NCBI GenBank assembly: GCA_947453205.1
Contig: CANGFT010000038.1
Coordinates: 1-43,222 of the forward strand
Direction: 5' to 3'
Source: Beijerinckiaceae bacterium
Lineage (GTDB): Bacteria > Pseudomonadota > Alphaproteobacteria > Rhizobiales > Beijerinckiaceae
DNA length: 43,222 bases
The notes under the pieces: generated by a model
The model's input: the letters and a program-made list of their open reading frames with translations, nothing else
Told to the model about the DNA's origin: nothing
The model's database searches: none
Translations under genes and position numbers: made by a program
Shown: positions 34,215 to 43,069 of the stretch, in pieces
Layout of the letters: each line of letters begins with the position of its first letter
How positions within the stretch are numbered: the first letter of the stretch is position 1

Positions 34215-34390
34215 GATTGGACTGGCGGAGCTGCGGGGCGCGTGCAGGACTAACATTCCCCGGGGCCTTATCGATCCTAACGGGAGCTGTCCCTGGCCTT
34301 GTCCGTGGACTTGGACATACGGCGCCCACCTACGTTGTAGGTTTCCCGGGATCGATGTCCCACGGCCACTGTGGCCCCGCACTGATGTCT
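34215..34390 (+). ncRNA. ssrS: 6S RNA candidate (ssrS)
   Basis: The gap between the transglycosylase gene and fthC holds a long fold-back. The outer stem GCGGGGC/GCCCCGC is at 34233-34239 and 34374-34380, with further GGCGG/CCGCC pairing outside. ATCGATC at 34270-34276 pairs with GATCGAT at 34350-34356, and a CCCGGG-rich stretch and CACCTACGTTGTAGG hairpin (34327-34341) lie in the centre. A TAGATT-like -10 is at 34213-34218. In many alphaproteobacteria 6S RNA, which binds RNA polymerase, lies just before fthC, as here. The ends are approximate and the fold was not computed. Confidence 0.72.
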
Positions 34391-34412
34391 TCGCCCTGCG
34401 GACCGCCTCATC

Positions 34413-35024
34413 GTGACTGACCAGACCACGCAGGACCGCGCGCCTCAGCCCATCCCTGACAAGGCCGCCCTTCGCCGCGAGGCCCTCGCCCGGCGCGAGG
34501 CGGTGCAGCCTGCCCAGCAGGAGGCCTTCGCCACCCGCATCGCGCTGATCGGCGTCGATCTCGCCCGCCAGACCATCGTGCGCACCGTCGCCGCCTACTG
34601 GCCTCTGCCGGGCGAGCCCGACACGCGCGGGCTTCTGGCGGCGCTCAACTACCACGAATTCGCCACCGCCCTGCCCGTGGTCATCGGGCGCGGCCTGCCG
34701 CTCCTCTTCCGCAAATGGACGCCGCGCGACCTCCTGCTTGAAGGCGCCTATGGCGTCATGGAGCCCTCCTCCCGCCTGCCCGAGGTTCTGCCGGACATCC
34801 TCTTCATCCCCCTCGCCGCCTTCGACCGGCGCGGCCATCGCATCGGCTTCGGGGCGGGCTATTATGACCGCACCCTTGCGGCGCTGCGCGCGGCCAAGCC
34901 GATCCTCGCCGTGGGGCTGGCCTATTCCGCACAGGAAGTCCCTGCTATTCCACAGGAGCCGCACGACCAGCGGCTCGATTTCGTTCTCACCGAGACCGAA
35001 TGGATTGATTGCAGGACGGACTGA
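34413..35024 (+). CDS. fthC: 5-formyltetrahydrofolate cyclo-ligase
   Basis: A 203-residue enzyme that converts 5-formyltetrahydrofolate to 5,10-methenyltetrahydrofolate with ATP. It starts at GTG 34413. The phosphate-binding RREALARREAV and the signature GFGAGYYDRTLA match the family, as does the central FRKWTPRDLLLEGAYGVMEP. No good ribosome site precedes the GTG, perhaps because it is translated from the processed 6S RNA transcript. It is also known as ygfA and usually follows 6S RNA. ymdB follows 3 bases after its stop. Confidence 0.93.
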   Translation: MTDQTTQDRAPQPIPDKAALRREALARREAVQPAQQEAFATRIALIGVDLARQTIVRTVAAYWPLPGEPDTRGLLAALNYHEFATALPVVIGRGLPLLFRKWTPRDLLLEGAYGVMEPSSRLPEVLPDILFIPLAAFDRRGHRIGFGAGYYDRTLAALRAAKPILAVGLAYSAQEVPAIPQEPHDQRLDFVLTETEWIDCRTD

Positions 35025-35027
35025 CCC

Positions 35028-35849
35028 ATGCGGCTTCTCTTCATCGGCGACATCGTGGGCCGCGCGGGCCGCGACATCCTGCTCGACCGCCTGCCCGGCC
35101 TGCGGCGCGACTGGAAGCTCGATTTCGTCGTGGTGAACGGCGAGAACGCCGCCGGGGGCTTTGGCATCACCGAGGCGATCTGCCGGGAGTTCATCGACGC
35201 GGGCGCCGATTGTGTGACCCTTGGCAACCACGCCTGGGACCAGAAGGAGGCTTTGGTCTTCATCGCGCGCGAGCCGCGCCTGATCCGCCCCCTCAACTAT
35301 CCCCAGGGCACGCCAGGGCGGGGCGCGAACCTCCTCGAGGCGCAAAACGGCGCCCGGGTGCTCGTGATGAACGTCATGGGCCGGGTCTTCATGGACCCCC
35401 TCGACGACCCCTTCGCCGGGGTCGAGCGGGAGCTGAGCGCCTGCCCGCTGGGCATGGCCTGCGACGCGGCCGTGGTCGACATCCACTGCGAGACCACGAG
35501 CGAAAAATACGCCATGGGCCATTTCTGCGATGGCCGGGCCTCGCTGGTGGTGGGCACCCATACCCACGCCCCCACCGCCGACGCCCAGATCCTGCCCCAT
35601 GGCACGGCCTATCTGACCGACGCAGGCATGACCGGCGACTATGATTCCGTCATCGGCATGGACAAGGGCGAACCGCTGCAACGCTTCACCCGCAAGATCT
35701 CCCAGGGCCGGTTCGAACCCGCGCTCGGCCCCGCCACCCTCTGCGGCGTCGCCGTGGAGACCGACGACAAGACCGGCCTCGCCCGGAAAATCGCGCCCGT
35801 GCGCCTCGGCGGGCGGTTGATGGAGGCCGTTCCGGGGTTTTGGTGTTGA
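35028..35849 (+). CDS. YmdB-type calcineurin-like metallophosphoesterase (TIGR00282 family)
   Basis: A 273-residue metal-dependent phosphoesterase whose relatives hydrolyse 2',3'-cyclic nucleotides. The metal-binding motifs are FIGDIVGRAGRD (D8), VVNGENAAGGFGIT, LGNHAWDQKE and GTHTHAPTAD, all in the usual order. It starts 3 bases after fthC, and in many alphaproteobacteria it is next to yebC, but here an ATPase gene lies between. The frame is intact and the length normal. Confidence 0.9.
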   Translation: MRLLFIGDIVGRAGRDILLDRLPGLRRDWKLDFVVVNGENAAGGFGITEAICREFIDAGADCVTLGNHAWDQKEALVFIAREPRLIRPLNYPQGTPGRGANLLEAQNGARVLVMNVMGRVFMDPLDDPFAGVERELSACPLGMACDAAVVDIHCETTSEKYAMGHFCDGRASLVVGTHTHAPTADAQILPHGTAYLTDAGMTGDYDSVIGMDKGEPLQRFTRKISQGRFEPALGPATLCGVAVETDDKTGLARKIAPVRLGGRLMEAVPGFWC

Positions 35850-35862
35850 AAGTATATGAAAG

Positions 35863-35904
35863 TTAGGTAAGGTTATCAAAATTCGATAACTTTAGATAAG
35901 GTTC
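35863..35904. promoter_or_regulatory. AT-rich palindrome and direct repeats before the second ATPase gene
   Basis: GTTATC-N7-GATAAC (35872-35890) has an AAAATTC centre. It lies between two near-copies of a 13-base unit, TTAGGTAAGGTTA (35863-35875) and TTAGATAAGGTTC (35892-35904), the first overlapping it by four bases. It sits just before the ATG at 35911, in the same relative place as the nested palindrome before the first ATPase gene. Confidence 0.6.
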
Positions 35905-35910
35905 CTATAA

Positions 35911-37086
35911 ATGGACCCCCGGCAGAACCCCTACGCCCCCGGCGCCGGAACCAAACCCCCGGAATTGGCGGGTCGCAGCCAGATCATCGAGAGAGCGGCG
36001 ATCTCTCTTGACCGCATCAGACAGGGGCGGGCTGCCCGCAGCATGATCCTTCATGGCTTGCGTGGGGTCGGAAAGACCGTCCTGCTCACCGAGATCAAAA
36101 TGGGGGCGATGGAGCGGGGGATCATTCCGGTCAATATCGAAGCCCCCGAAGATCGCTCCTTGCCGAGCATTCTCATACCGGCCCTTCGGTCGGCGCTGCT
36201 GCGGCTCAGCCGGAAGGAGGCCGTAAAAGCGAAGTTGTCGGCGGCTTTGCGCGCGCTGGGCAGTTTCGCCAAGGTCTTCAAGGTCAAATACAGCGATGTC
36301 GAATTTGCGGTCGAAATGGCGGACGAAGCCGGGGTGGCCGACAGCGGCGATCTCGAAGGCGATCTTGCGGATTTGCTGATAGCGGTCGGCGAAGCCGCAA
36401 AAGAGGCGGACACCGCTGTCGTCATATTCATCGACGAGCTGCAATATATTCCAGAGGAACAACTCGCCGCTCTCATCTCGGCCCTGCATCGCACCAGCCA
36501 GTCGCAACTGCCCGTGACCCTTATGGCTGCGGGGCTGCCGCAGCTCATCGGGCAGATGGGGCGGGCAAAGTCCTATGCGGAGCGGTTATTCGAATTCGTG
36601 CCGGTGGACAAACTCGACTATTCCGCCGCCAGGGACGCTCTGTGCAAGCCCGCCGAAAGGGAAGGCGTTTCCTTCACGCCGAAGGCTGTGGCGGAAATCA
36701 TCAATCAGACCCAAGGCTATCCCTATTTCCTGCAGGAATGGGGAAAACATGTCTGGGACATCGCCGAGACGTCGCCGATTGACGAACAGATCTCGAAAGC
36801 CGCCACCGACAGCGCCCTCGCGGAACTCGATCAAAGCTTTTTCAGAGTGCGGCTTGACCGTTTGACGCCACTGGAAAAGCAGTATCTTCGCGCCATGGCG
36901 GAACTGGGCCCGGGGCCGCACAGGTCCGGCGACATCGCCGAAAAAATGCAGAAGCCCGTCAGTTCCGTCGCGCCGGTCCGAAACCAGCTGATAGCCAAAG
37001 GCATGATCTTCAGCCCCTCCCATGGCGACACCGCCTTCACCGTCCCGCTGTTCGACGGTTACATGCGCCGCACCCTTCCCTTTTGA
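35911..37086 (+). CDS. P-loop AAA-type ATPase with C-terminal winged helix (second copy)
   Basis: A 391-residue ATPase of the same family as the gene at 23055. Shared marks are NPYAPGAGTKPPELAGR (6-22), Walker A GLRGVGKT 49-56 followed by VLLTE, Walker B VVIFIDELQ about 170-178, YAERLFEF near 222-229, QGYPYFLQEW near 268-277 and the C-terminal FTVPLFDGYMRRTL. The similarity to the first copy spans the whole length, though middle regions differ. Codons are closer to the chromosome average than in the first copy. It lies alone between the phosphoesterase gene and yebC, genes that are usually adjacent. The biochemical role is unknown. Confidence 0.8.
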   Translation: MDPRQNPYAPGAGTKPPELAGRSQIIERAAISLDRIRQGRAARSMILHGLRGVGKTVLLTEIKMGAMERGIIPVNIEAPEDRSLPSILIPALRSALLRLSRKEAVKAKLSAALRALGSFAKVFKVKYSDVEFAVEMADEAGVADSGDLEGDLADLLIAVGEAAKEADTAVVIFIDELQYIPEEQLAALISALHRTSQSQLPVTLMAAGLPQLIGQMGRAKSYAERLFEFVPVDKLDYSAARDALCKPAEREGVSFTPKAVAEIINQTQGYPYFLQEWGKHVWDIAETSPIDEQISKAATDSALAELDQSFFRVRLDRLTPLEKQYLRAMAELGPGPHRSGDIAEKMQKPVSSVAPVRNQLIAKGMIFSPSHGDTAFTVPLFDGYMRRTLPF

Positions 37087-37155
37087 TTTGCGACGCTTCC
37101 GGCCTTATAAGGCGGTCAAAATCCGCAATCGTCGCCTGAACGCGCAGGGGAAGTC

Positions 37156-37902
37156 ATGGCTGGGCATAGTCAATTCAAGAACATCATGCACAAGAAGGGC
37201 AAGCAGGACGCGATCCGCTCCAAGCTCTTCTCCAAGCTCGCCCGTGAAATCACGGTCGCCGCCAAGATGGGCATGCCCGACCCCGCCATGAACCCGCGCC
37301 TGCGCCTCGCCGTTCTGGCGGCCCGCGCCGAAAACATGCCCAAGGACAATATCGAGCGCGCCATCAAGAAGGCCTCGGGCGGCGACAGCGAGAACTATGA
37401 CGAGGTGCGCTACGAGGGCTACGCCCCCGGCGGCGTCGCGGTCATCATCGAGGCCCTGACCGACAACCGCAACCGCACGGCGGGCGAGGTGCGCTCCTAC
37501 TTCACCAAGGCGGGCGGGGCGCTGGCGGAGACCGGCGCGGTCTCCTTCATGTTCGACCATGTGGGGTCGATCGAATATCCGACCGCCGCCGGCTCCGAAG
37601 ACGCGGTCATGGAGGCCGCCATCGAGGCTGGCGCCGACGACGTCGCCTCGGGCGAGGATGGCCACGAGATCGTCACCTCGCTCGAATCCTTCGCCGAGGT
37701 CGCCAAGGCGCTTGAAGCCAAATTCGGCGAGCCGAAGAAGTCGAAGCTGGTCTGGAAGCCGCAGAACACCATCACCGTGGATGACGAGGCGGGCGAAAAG
37801 ATCCTCAAGCTGATCGGCAATCTCGAGGACAACGACGACGTGCAGAACGTCTACGCCAACTTCGAAATCTCCGACGCCCTCGTCAAGAAGATGGGCGGCT
37901 GA
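37156..37902 (+). CDS. yebC: YebC/PmpR family protein
   Basis: A 248-residue YebC-type protein. The start [23 protein letters not shown] and the later NKVR-like [19 protein letters not shown] and [23 protein letters not shown] are diagnostic. The C-terminal part is acidic ([19 protein letters not shown]). Members act as DNA-binding regulators or, in newer work on the family, in translation of proline stretches. It is usually followed by ruvC; here a minus-strand exporter gene and tandem repeats follow instead. Confidence 0.96.
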   Translation: MAGHSQFKNIMHKKGKQDAIRSKLFSKLAREITVAAKMGMPDPAMNPRLRLAVLAARAENMPKDNIERAIKKASGGDSENYDEVRYEGYAPGGVAVIIEALTDNRNRTAGEVRSYFTKAGGALAETGAVSFMFDHVGSIEYPTAAGSEDAVMEAAIEAGADDVASGEDGHEIVTSLESFAEVAKALEAKFGEPKKSKLVWKPQNTITVDDEAGEKILKLIGNLEDNDDVQNVYANFEISDALVKKMGG

Positions 37903-37910
37903 AGAAGCCC

Positions 37911-38010
37911 GGGGCGGCGCTGACGGCGCCGCCGAAAGAAAAATAGTTGCGGCGCTCACGGCGCCGCCGAAAGAAAAATAGTTGCGGCGCTCACGGCGCC
38001 GCCGCAGCCC
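37911..38010. repeat. 35-bp tandem repeats carrying a terminator hairpin
   Basis: Two full units at 37911-37945 and 37946-37980 and a partial third from 37981 share a GGCGC-TCACG-GCGCCGCCGAAAGAAAAATA-type core. Each unit forms a stem GGCGGCGC/GCGCCGCC-like hairpin, and on the minus strand it is followed by TATTTTTC. The stop codon of the exporter gene (37991-37993) lies in the hairpin loop of the last unit. They act as serial terminators for that gene. Confidence 0.85.
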
Positions 38011-39805
38011 CCAGCGCCGCAGCGCCCGTCTCGAACTGCAGGCGGGCGAGGCGCGCATAGAGGCCGCCGCGCGCGACGAGATCCGCGTGGCCGCCCTCCT
38101 CCACGATCCGGCCCTGATCGACCACCAGAATCCGGTCCGCCGACAGCACCGTCGCGAGGCGGTGAGCGATGACGATGGTGGTGCGGCCCTTCATCACATT
38201 CTCCAGCGCCTTCTGCACGAGGGTCTCATTCTCGGCGTCGAGCGCGGAGGTCGCCTCGTCCAGCAGCAGCACGGGGGCGTCGCAGAGCACCGCGCGAGCG
38301 ATGGCGAGGCGCTGGCGCTGGCCGCCTGACAGCGTGACGCCGCGCTCGCCCACGAGGGTCTCGTAGCCCTCCGGCAGGGCGCGGATGAATTCGTCGGCGG
38401 CGGCGCGTTCGGCGGCGGCGCGGACCTCGGCGTCGCTGGCGTCCGGGCGGCCGTAGCGGATGTTCTCGGCCACGCTCGCCCCGAAGATCACGGGATCCTG
38501 CGGCACCAGCGCCATGCGGCCGCGCACCTCGGCGGGATCGGCGGCGCGCAGATCGACCCCATCGAGCCGGATGGCGCCGCTCTGGGGATCATAGAAGCGC
38601 ATCAGCAGCTGGAAGATGGTGGATTTGCCCGCGCCCGAAGGCCCGACGATGGCCAGCGTCTCGCCGGGCTCCACAACAAAGCTGAGCCCCGCCAGGGCCT
38701 GATCGGCGGGGCGGGTGGGATAGGCGAAGCCCACGGCGTCGAAGCTGACCGCGCCGCGCGGGGGCTTTGGCAGGGGAATGGGATTGGCGGGGGCGGTGAT
38801 GGTCGGCTTGACCGCGAGAATCTCCGCGATCCGCCCCGCCGCGCCCGCCGCCGCCGAAAGCTCGCTCCAGACCTCGGACAATTGCCCCAGCGCGCTCGCG
38901 CCCAGCACAGCCGAGAGGACGAATTGGGAGAGCAGGCCGCCCGTGATCCGGCCCGCGATCACATCCTGCGCGCCAAGCCAGAGCACCGCCACGACGCTGG
39001 CGAAGGCGAGGAAGATCGCCACTGAGGTGAGCAGCGCGCGCGCCAGCGTCGCCTGCCGCGCGGCGTCATAGGCGGCCTCGACCGCGCGGCGGAAGCGCCC
39101 CACGGTCGCCGCCTCCGCCACGAAGGCCTGCATGGTGCGCATGGCGCCCAGACTCTCGGCCGCAAAGGCCGTCGCCTGCGCCAGAGTGTCCTGCGCATCG
39201 CGCGAGCGCTGGCGCACGGAGCGGCCGGACATGACCAGCGGCAGCACGATGATGGGAATCGCCACCAGCACCAGGCCCGACAGTTTCGGGCTGGTGTAGA
39301 TCATCATGCCGATGGCGCCGACGAACATGAAGAAATTGCGCAGGGCCGTGGAGGCGGAGGAGCCGAAGGCCGATTTCATTTGCGTCGTGTCGGCGGAGAG
39401 GCGCGAGACCAGCTCGCCCGATTGGGCGGTGTCGTAGAAGACCGGATCCAGCCTTGCGAGATGGGCGAAGACATCGGCGCGCAGATCAGCGACCACGCGC
39501 TCGCCGAGGGTCATGACGAGGAAATAGCGCGTGCCCGAGGCCACCGCCAGAACGCCCACCACCAGCAGCATGGCGAGGAAATACTGGGTGATGACCCCCG
39601 GACTGTCCGAGGCGAAGCCATGGTCGATCATGCGGCGCACCGCGATCGGCACCGAGAGGGTCGCGCCTGCGGCCACGATCAGGGCGGTCAAGGCGGCCGC
39701 GATCCAGAGCCGATACCGCCCGGCATAGGGCAGCAAAGGCACCAGCGCCCTGAGGGAAGCGCGCGGCTTTCTGGCCTCTTTGGTCGCTGCACCCTTGTCC
39801 GTCAT
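37991..39805 (-). CDS. ABC transporter, fused permease and ATPase (exporter type)
   Basis: A 604-residue half-transporter of the MsbA/LmrA-like group, expected to work as a dimer. ATG 39805 starts [14 protein letters not shown]; the frame's extension to 39895 is upstream leader. About six membrane spans lie in residues 30-300. The ATPase domain has Walker A GPSGAGKS starting at 388, the signature LSGGQ at 492-496, Walker B VLLLDE at 512-517 and the H-loop [11 protein letters not shown]. The substrate, perhaps lipid or drug, is unknown. It is divergent from rpmE, and its end lies inside 35-bp repeats. Confidence 0.9.
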   Translation of the reverse strand: MTDKGAATKEARKPRASLRALVPLLPYAGRYRLWIAAALTALIVAAGATLSVPIAVRRMIDHGFASDSPGVITQYFLAMLLVVGVLAVASGTRYFLVMTLGERVVADLRADVFAHLARLDPVFYDTAQSGELVSRLSADTTQMKSAFGSSASTALRNFFMFVGAIGMMIYTSPKLSGLVLVAIPIIVLPLVMSGRSVRQRSRDAQDTLAQATAFAAESLGAMRTMQAFVAEAATVGRFRRAVEAAYDAARQATLARALLTSVAIFLAFASVVAVLWLGAQDVIAGRITGGLLSQFVLSAVLGASALGQLSEVWSELSAAAGAAGRIAEILAVKPTITAPANPIPLPKPPRGAVSFDAVGFAYPTRPADQALAGLSFVVEPGETLAIVGPSGAGKSTIFQLLMRFYDPQSGAIRLDGVDLRAADPAEVRGRMALVPQDPVIFGASVAENIRYGRPDASDAEVRAAAERAAADEFIRALPEGYETLVGERGVTLSGGQRQRLAIARAVLCDAPVLLLDEATSALDAENETLVQKALENVMKGRTTIVIAHRLATVLSADRILVVDQGRIVEEGGHADLVARGGLYARLARLQFETGAAALGAAAAP

Positions 39806-39859
39806 CGCACAATCCCGGGGCCTCGGCCCTGTTTGTCTGTCTGTCGCTCGGCTGGCGCC

Positions 39860-39888
39860 TTGTTTGCCGCCCGCACCTGCGGTATAGG
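39860..39888 (+). promoter_or_regulatory. Promoter candidate for rpmE
   Basis: TTGTTT at 39860-39865 and TATAGG at 39883-39888 are 17 bases apart. The start would be near 39895, giving a leader of about 80 bases before the rpmE ATG at 39976. Confidence 0.5.
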
Positions 39889-39975
39889 GGCCCAACCCCA
39901 GCCTTGGGAACCCCCTTCAGGCCGTATCGTCCACCTCGATGCGTCCCGCCCGAAACTTTGTCGAAGGAACAGACG

Positions 39976-40203
39976 ATGAAGGCCGACATCCATCCGCAGT
40001 ACCATCTCATCAAGGTCGTGATGACCGATGGCACGGAATACATGACCCGCTCCACCTACGGCAAGGAGGGCGACACGCTCAACCTTGACATCGACCCCAA
40101 GACGCACCCGGCCTGGACCGGCGGCTCGCAGCAGCTGCTCGACCGCGGCGGCCGCCTGTCGCGCTTCACCTCGCGCTTCGGCAGCATCGGCGCGCGCAAG
40201 TAA
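39976..40203 (+). CDS. rpmE: 50S ribosomal protein L31
   Basis: A 75-residue ribosomal protein; ATG 39976 gives [20 protein letters not shown], the family start, so the frame's upstream extension to 39904 is leader. [10 protein letters not shown] and the basic C-terminus [13 protein letters not shown] are typical. No cysteine is present, so it is the zinc-free type. It is followed by a strong bidirectional terminator and by rcdA on the other strand, the usual alphaproteobacterial order. Confidence 0.95.
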   Translation: MKADIHPQYHLIKVVMTDGTEYMTRSTYGKEGDTLNLDIDPKTHPAWTGGSQQLLDRGGRLSRFTSRFGSIGARK

Positions 40204-40220
40204 GCAGCGCTTTCTCAACG

Positions 40221-40247
40221 AAAAACCCCGGTTTTCCGGGGTTTTTT
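40221..40247. terminator. Bidirectional rho-independent terminator after rpmE
   Basis: CCCCGG/CCGGGG stem with a TTTT loop, flanked by AAAAA on the left and TTTTTT on the right, so it can end rpmE on the plus strand and rcdA on the minus strand. Confidence 0.9.
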
Positions 40248-40281
40248 GCGTTTGGGGATGCTTGCTGCGGCGCGGAGCGCC

Positions 40282-40818
40282 TCACCCCCGCAGATGAAAC
40301 GCCTCGCGCAGCATGTTGAGCTGCGATTCGATGGCGATGGGGCGGGCGCGGGAGGTCTGCCGGGGCGGGCCCTGGTAGAGCAGGCTGTCGAGATGGATGA
40401 TCCGGGCCTGCAGCCGCAGGGATTGCTGGCAGAGGTCCTGCAGCACATCGGGCAGCAGGGCGAAGGTCTGGGGGTCGCAGGACAATTCCTGCGGGGCGAG
40501 CTTCACCTTGTTTTTCTCCAGCGCCGCCTGCGCCGGGGTGAGGTCGCCCTCGTTCACCGCCCGCTGCATCAAAAGCCAGGAGGCGAGCTGCATGAGGCGC
40601 GTCGTCAGGCGCATGCTCTCGGAGGCGTAGGCGAGGGCTGTCGCGCGCGGCAGGGCCTTGGACTCGAGCCGTCCCGGCCCATCAAGATAGGCGGCGGAGA
40701 GCTCCACCAGATACATGCCTTCCTTGAACAGGCTCTTGAAGGCCTCCGATCCCGCAAGCTTATGCCCGAAGGACACCGCGCCTGCGATCTCGACACTGCC
40801 TGTTGCGATGGTGGACAT
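40282..40818 (-). CDS. rcdA: RcdA-type regulator (DUF1465)
   Basis: A 178-residue helical protein of the DUF1465 group. In Caulobacter RcdA is an adaptor that helps ClpXP degrade CtrA, a master cell-cycle regulator. The core AGSEAFKSLFKEGMYLVELSAAYLDGPGR, then SESMRLTTRLMQLASWLLMQRAVNEGDLT and LQDLCQQSLRLQARIIHLDSLLY are visible. The gene is followed by rpmE's terminator and preceded by DUF1192, a common order in the group. A CtrA-like site lies 73-87 bases upstream. Confidence 0.87.
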   Translation of the reverse strand: MSTIATGSVEIAGAVSFGHKLAGSEAFKSLFKEGMYLVELSAAYLDGPGRLESKALPRATALAYASESMRLTTRLMQLASWLLMQRAVNEGDLTPAQAALEKNKVKLAPQELSCDPQTFALLPDVLQDLCQQSLRLQARIIHLDSLLYQGPPRQTSRARPIAIESQLNMLREAFHLRG

Positions 40819-40890
40819 GGGAGCTCGCGCGCTGAACCGCCGGGAACCCCGGACTCTCCCATCATACGGCCAAACCCGACGGCCGTGTCG

Positions 40891-40905
40891 GTAACTTGGG
40901 GTTAA
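40891..40905. promoter_or_regulatory. Possible CtrA site upstream of rcdA
   Basis: GTAA-N7-TTAA on the plus strand (minus: TTAACCCCAAGTTAC) matches the CtrA motif TTAA-N7-TTAA with one mismatch, and TTAACCTTAAC runs on from it. It is 73-87 bases upstream of the rcdA start. If functional, it would link rcdA to its own target regulator. Confidence 0.4.
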
Positions 40906-40922
40906 CCTTAACGGCGCGGCGC

Positions 40923-41132
40923 TCAGCCCTGCTTGAAGAAAGCGTCGGCGGCGGCTTTCGAGGCCTCCTTCGAGACGCGCGCAGCCGTCAGGCGGGCGAT
41001 CTCGGCCTCGAGAAGCTGGATCCGCTCGCTCAGCTCGTCGACGGAGAGCGCGTCGAGGGACTGTCCGACCTCATGGACGGCCGGCGCCTTGCGGGGCTTG
41101 CCAAAGGGATCCGCATCCTCGAAATCCGCCAT
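40923..41132 (-). CDS. DUF1192 family small protein
   Basis: A 69-residue protein with a coiled coil at about 25-55 (LDALSVDELSERIQLLEAEIARLT) that fits DUF1192. The N-terminus is acidic (MADFEDADPFGKPRKAP). Its function is unknown, but it is common beside rcdA in alphaproteobacteria. It begins 12 bases after the glmM stop on the same strand. Confidence 0.82.
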   Translation of the reverse strand: MADFEDADPFGKPRKAPAVHEVGQSLDALSVDELSERIQLLEAEIARLTAARVSKEASKAAADAFFKQG

Positions 41133-41144
41133 GCCCGCCTCCCC

Positions 41145-42494
41145 TCACGCGGCCTGCGCGCCCGAGCGCAGGGCGTCGCAGATCTGGTCGACGACCGCCT
41201 CGACCTGCCCGTGATCGTCGCCCTCCGCCATGACGCGGATGACAGGCTCGGTTCCCGAGGGGCGGATCACCAGGCGCCCGGACTTGCCAAGCCGCGCCTC
41301 GCCATCGGCGATGGCCGCCTTCACATGGGGCGCCTGCAGGGGCTGGCCGCCGCCATGGCGCACATTCTTGAGGATCTGCGGCACCGGCTCGAACAGGCGG
41401 CAGACCTCGCTCACCGGCCTGCCCAGCCGCTGCACCACAGCCAGCACCTGCAGCGCCGCCACAAGGCCGTCGCCCGTGGTCGCATAGTCCGACAGGATGA
41501 TATGGCCGGACTGTTCGCCACCGAGGTTGTAGCCGTGCTCGCGCATATGTTCGAGCACATGGCGGTCGCCCACGGCGGTGCGCGGCATTTCGAGCCCGAT
41601 GGAGGCCAGATGGCGCTCGAGGCCGAGATTGGACATGACGGTGGTCACGACGCCCGGCCGCGCGAGGCGCCCGTCCTCCTTCCAGCTCTGGGCCACAACG
41701 GCCATGAGCTGATCGCCATCGACGAGATGGCCGCGTTCATCGACCAGCAGCACCCGGTCGGCGTCGCCATCAAGGGCGATGCCGATGTCGGCGCGCATCT
41801 CCCGCACCTTGGCGGCGAGCGCCTCGGGGGCGGTCGAGCCGACGTCCTGATTGATGTTGAAGCCATTGGGCTCGACGCCGATGGAGAAGACTTCCGCGCC
41901 AAGCTCCCACAGGGCCTCGGGCGCCACCTTGTAGGCCGCGCCATTGGCGCAATCGACGACGATGCGAAGCCCTTCGAGCGAGAGGTTGCGCGGCAGGGTG
42001 CGCTTGGCGAATTCGATGTAGCGGGCCTGAACGCTCTCGACGCGCTTGGCCCTGCCAAGGTCGCGCGAGCCCGAAAGGCGCGCGCCCAGATCGGCGCCGA
42101 GCAGAGCCTCGATCTCGGACTCGACCTCGTCGGAGAGCTTGTAGCCATCCGGGCCGAAAAGCTTGATGCCATTGTCCTCGAACAGATTATGCGAGGCCGA
42201 GATCATCACGCCGAGATCCGAGCGCATGGAGCGCGTGAGCATGGCGACCGCAGGGGTGGGCACGGGGCCGAGCAGAAGGACGTCCATGCCCACAGAGGTG
42301 AAGCCCGCCACCATGGCGGTCTCGATCATATAGCCGCTGAGGCGCGTGTCCTTGCCGATGACGACGCGATGGCGATGATCGCCCCGCTGGAAGACAAGGC
42401 CCGCCGCCTGCCCCACCTTCAACGCCAGCTCCGGCGTGATATGGCTGTTGGCGCGGCCGCGAATGCCGTCCGTCCCGAAGAATTTCTTGGCCAT
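41145..42494 (-). CDS. glmM: Phosphoglucosamine mutase
   Basis: A 449-residue enzyme that makes glucosamine-1-phosphate for UDP-GlcNAc and so for peptidoglycan and lipid A. The start is [20 protein letters not shown]. The phosphoserine loop is [14 protein letters not shown] with the catalytic Ser at S101, the metal-binding loop is [12 protein letters not shown], and the sugar loop is [18 protein letters not shown]. The C-terminal phosphate-binding [15 protein letters not shown] is present. In many relatives ftsH or folP is upstream; here the upstream neighbour is arsC, divergent. Confidence 0.97.
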   Translation of the reverse strand: MAKKFFGTDGIRGRANSHITPELALKVGQAAGLVFQRGDHRHRVVIGKDTRLSGYMIETAMVAGFTSVGMDVLLLGPVPTPAVAMLTRSMRSDLGVMISASHNLFEDNGIKLFGPDGYKLSDEVESEIEALLGADLGARLSGSRDLGRAKRVESVQARYIEFAKRTLPRNLSLEGLRIVVDCANGAAYKVAPEALWELGAEVFSIGVEPNGFNINQDVGSTAPEALAAKVREMRADIGIALDGDADRVLLVDERGHLVDGDQLMAVVAQSWKEDGRLARPGVVTTVMSNLGLERHLASIGLEMPRTAVGDRHVLEHMREHGYNLGGEQSGHIILSDYATTGDGLVAALQVLAVVQRLGRPVSEVCRLFEPVPQILKNVRHGGGQPLQAPHVKAAIADGEARLGKSGRLVIRPSGTEPVIRVMAEGDDHGQVEAVVDQICDALRSGAQAA

Positions 42495-42668
42495 CGGCTC
42501 CTGATCCTGATCTCGCGATCACCCGCGCGGGGCGGATTATAACCGAGGCGGCCGCCGCTCCATAGGCGGGGCGGGCCGTCCACAATCACGTTTTGTCACC
42601 AAGCTTAACATGGCGCTTGCGCTTGCCTGCATCCAGCCGCGCCCCTAAACCTTTCGCAGGAGAGACCC

Positions 42669-43022
42669 ATGAGCCTGACGATCTATCACAATCCCAACTG
42701 CACCACCTCCCGCAACGTCCTGCGCCTGCTGCAGGAGGCCGGAAAGGCGCCTACGGTGGTGGAATATCTCAAGACGCCGCCATCGCGGGCGCGCATGCAG
42801 GAATTGCTCGCCGCCATGGGCATGAAGCCGCGCGACATCCTGCGCCGCAGCGGCACGCCCTATGATGAGCTGGGGCTCGATGATCCCGCCCTTACGGACG
42901 ATCAGATCCTCGACGCGCTCGAAGCCCACCCCATCCTCATGCAGCGCCCCATCGTGGCCACGGACAAGGGCGTGCGCCTGTGTCGGCCATCCGAGCGCGT
43001 GCATGAGGTCGTGGATTTGTGA
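42669..43022 (+). CDS. arsC: Arsenate reductase (glutaredoxin type)
   Basis: A 117-residue ArsC-family protein. The start MSLTIYHNPNCTTSRNVLRLL carries the active Cys (C11) in a Cys-x-x-Ser-Arg context; the basic RRSGTPYDELGLDD, then HPILMQRPIVATDKGVRLCRPSE match. It reduces arsenate with glutathione and glutaredoxin, or in some related proteins acts on other substrates. It starts after GGAGAGACCC. No arsR, arsB or acr3 gene is adjacent, so it is a lone arsC-type gene. An IS element begins 48 bases after its stop. Confidence 0.9.
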   Translation: MSLTIYHNPNCTTSRNVLRLLQEAGKAPTVVEYLKTPPSRARMQELLAAMGMKPRDILRRSGTPYDELGLDDPALTDDQILDALEAHPILMQRPIVATDKGVRLCRPSERVHEVVDL

Positions 43023-43069
43023 ATTTCGAAGGTCAGCGCAACGCCTGCAACTCCCCTCCCCCTTGTGGG

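Noticed and set aside
37102-37113. GCCTTATAAGGC palindrome before yebC as an operator
   Set aside because: Only 12 bp, with no second feature to support it.
37911-38010. CRISPR array
   Set aside because: The units are directly adjacent with no unique spacers, and each contains a terminator hairpin.
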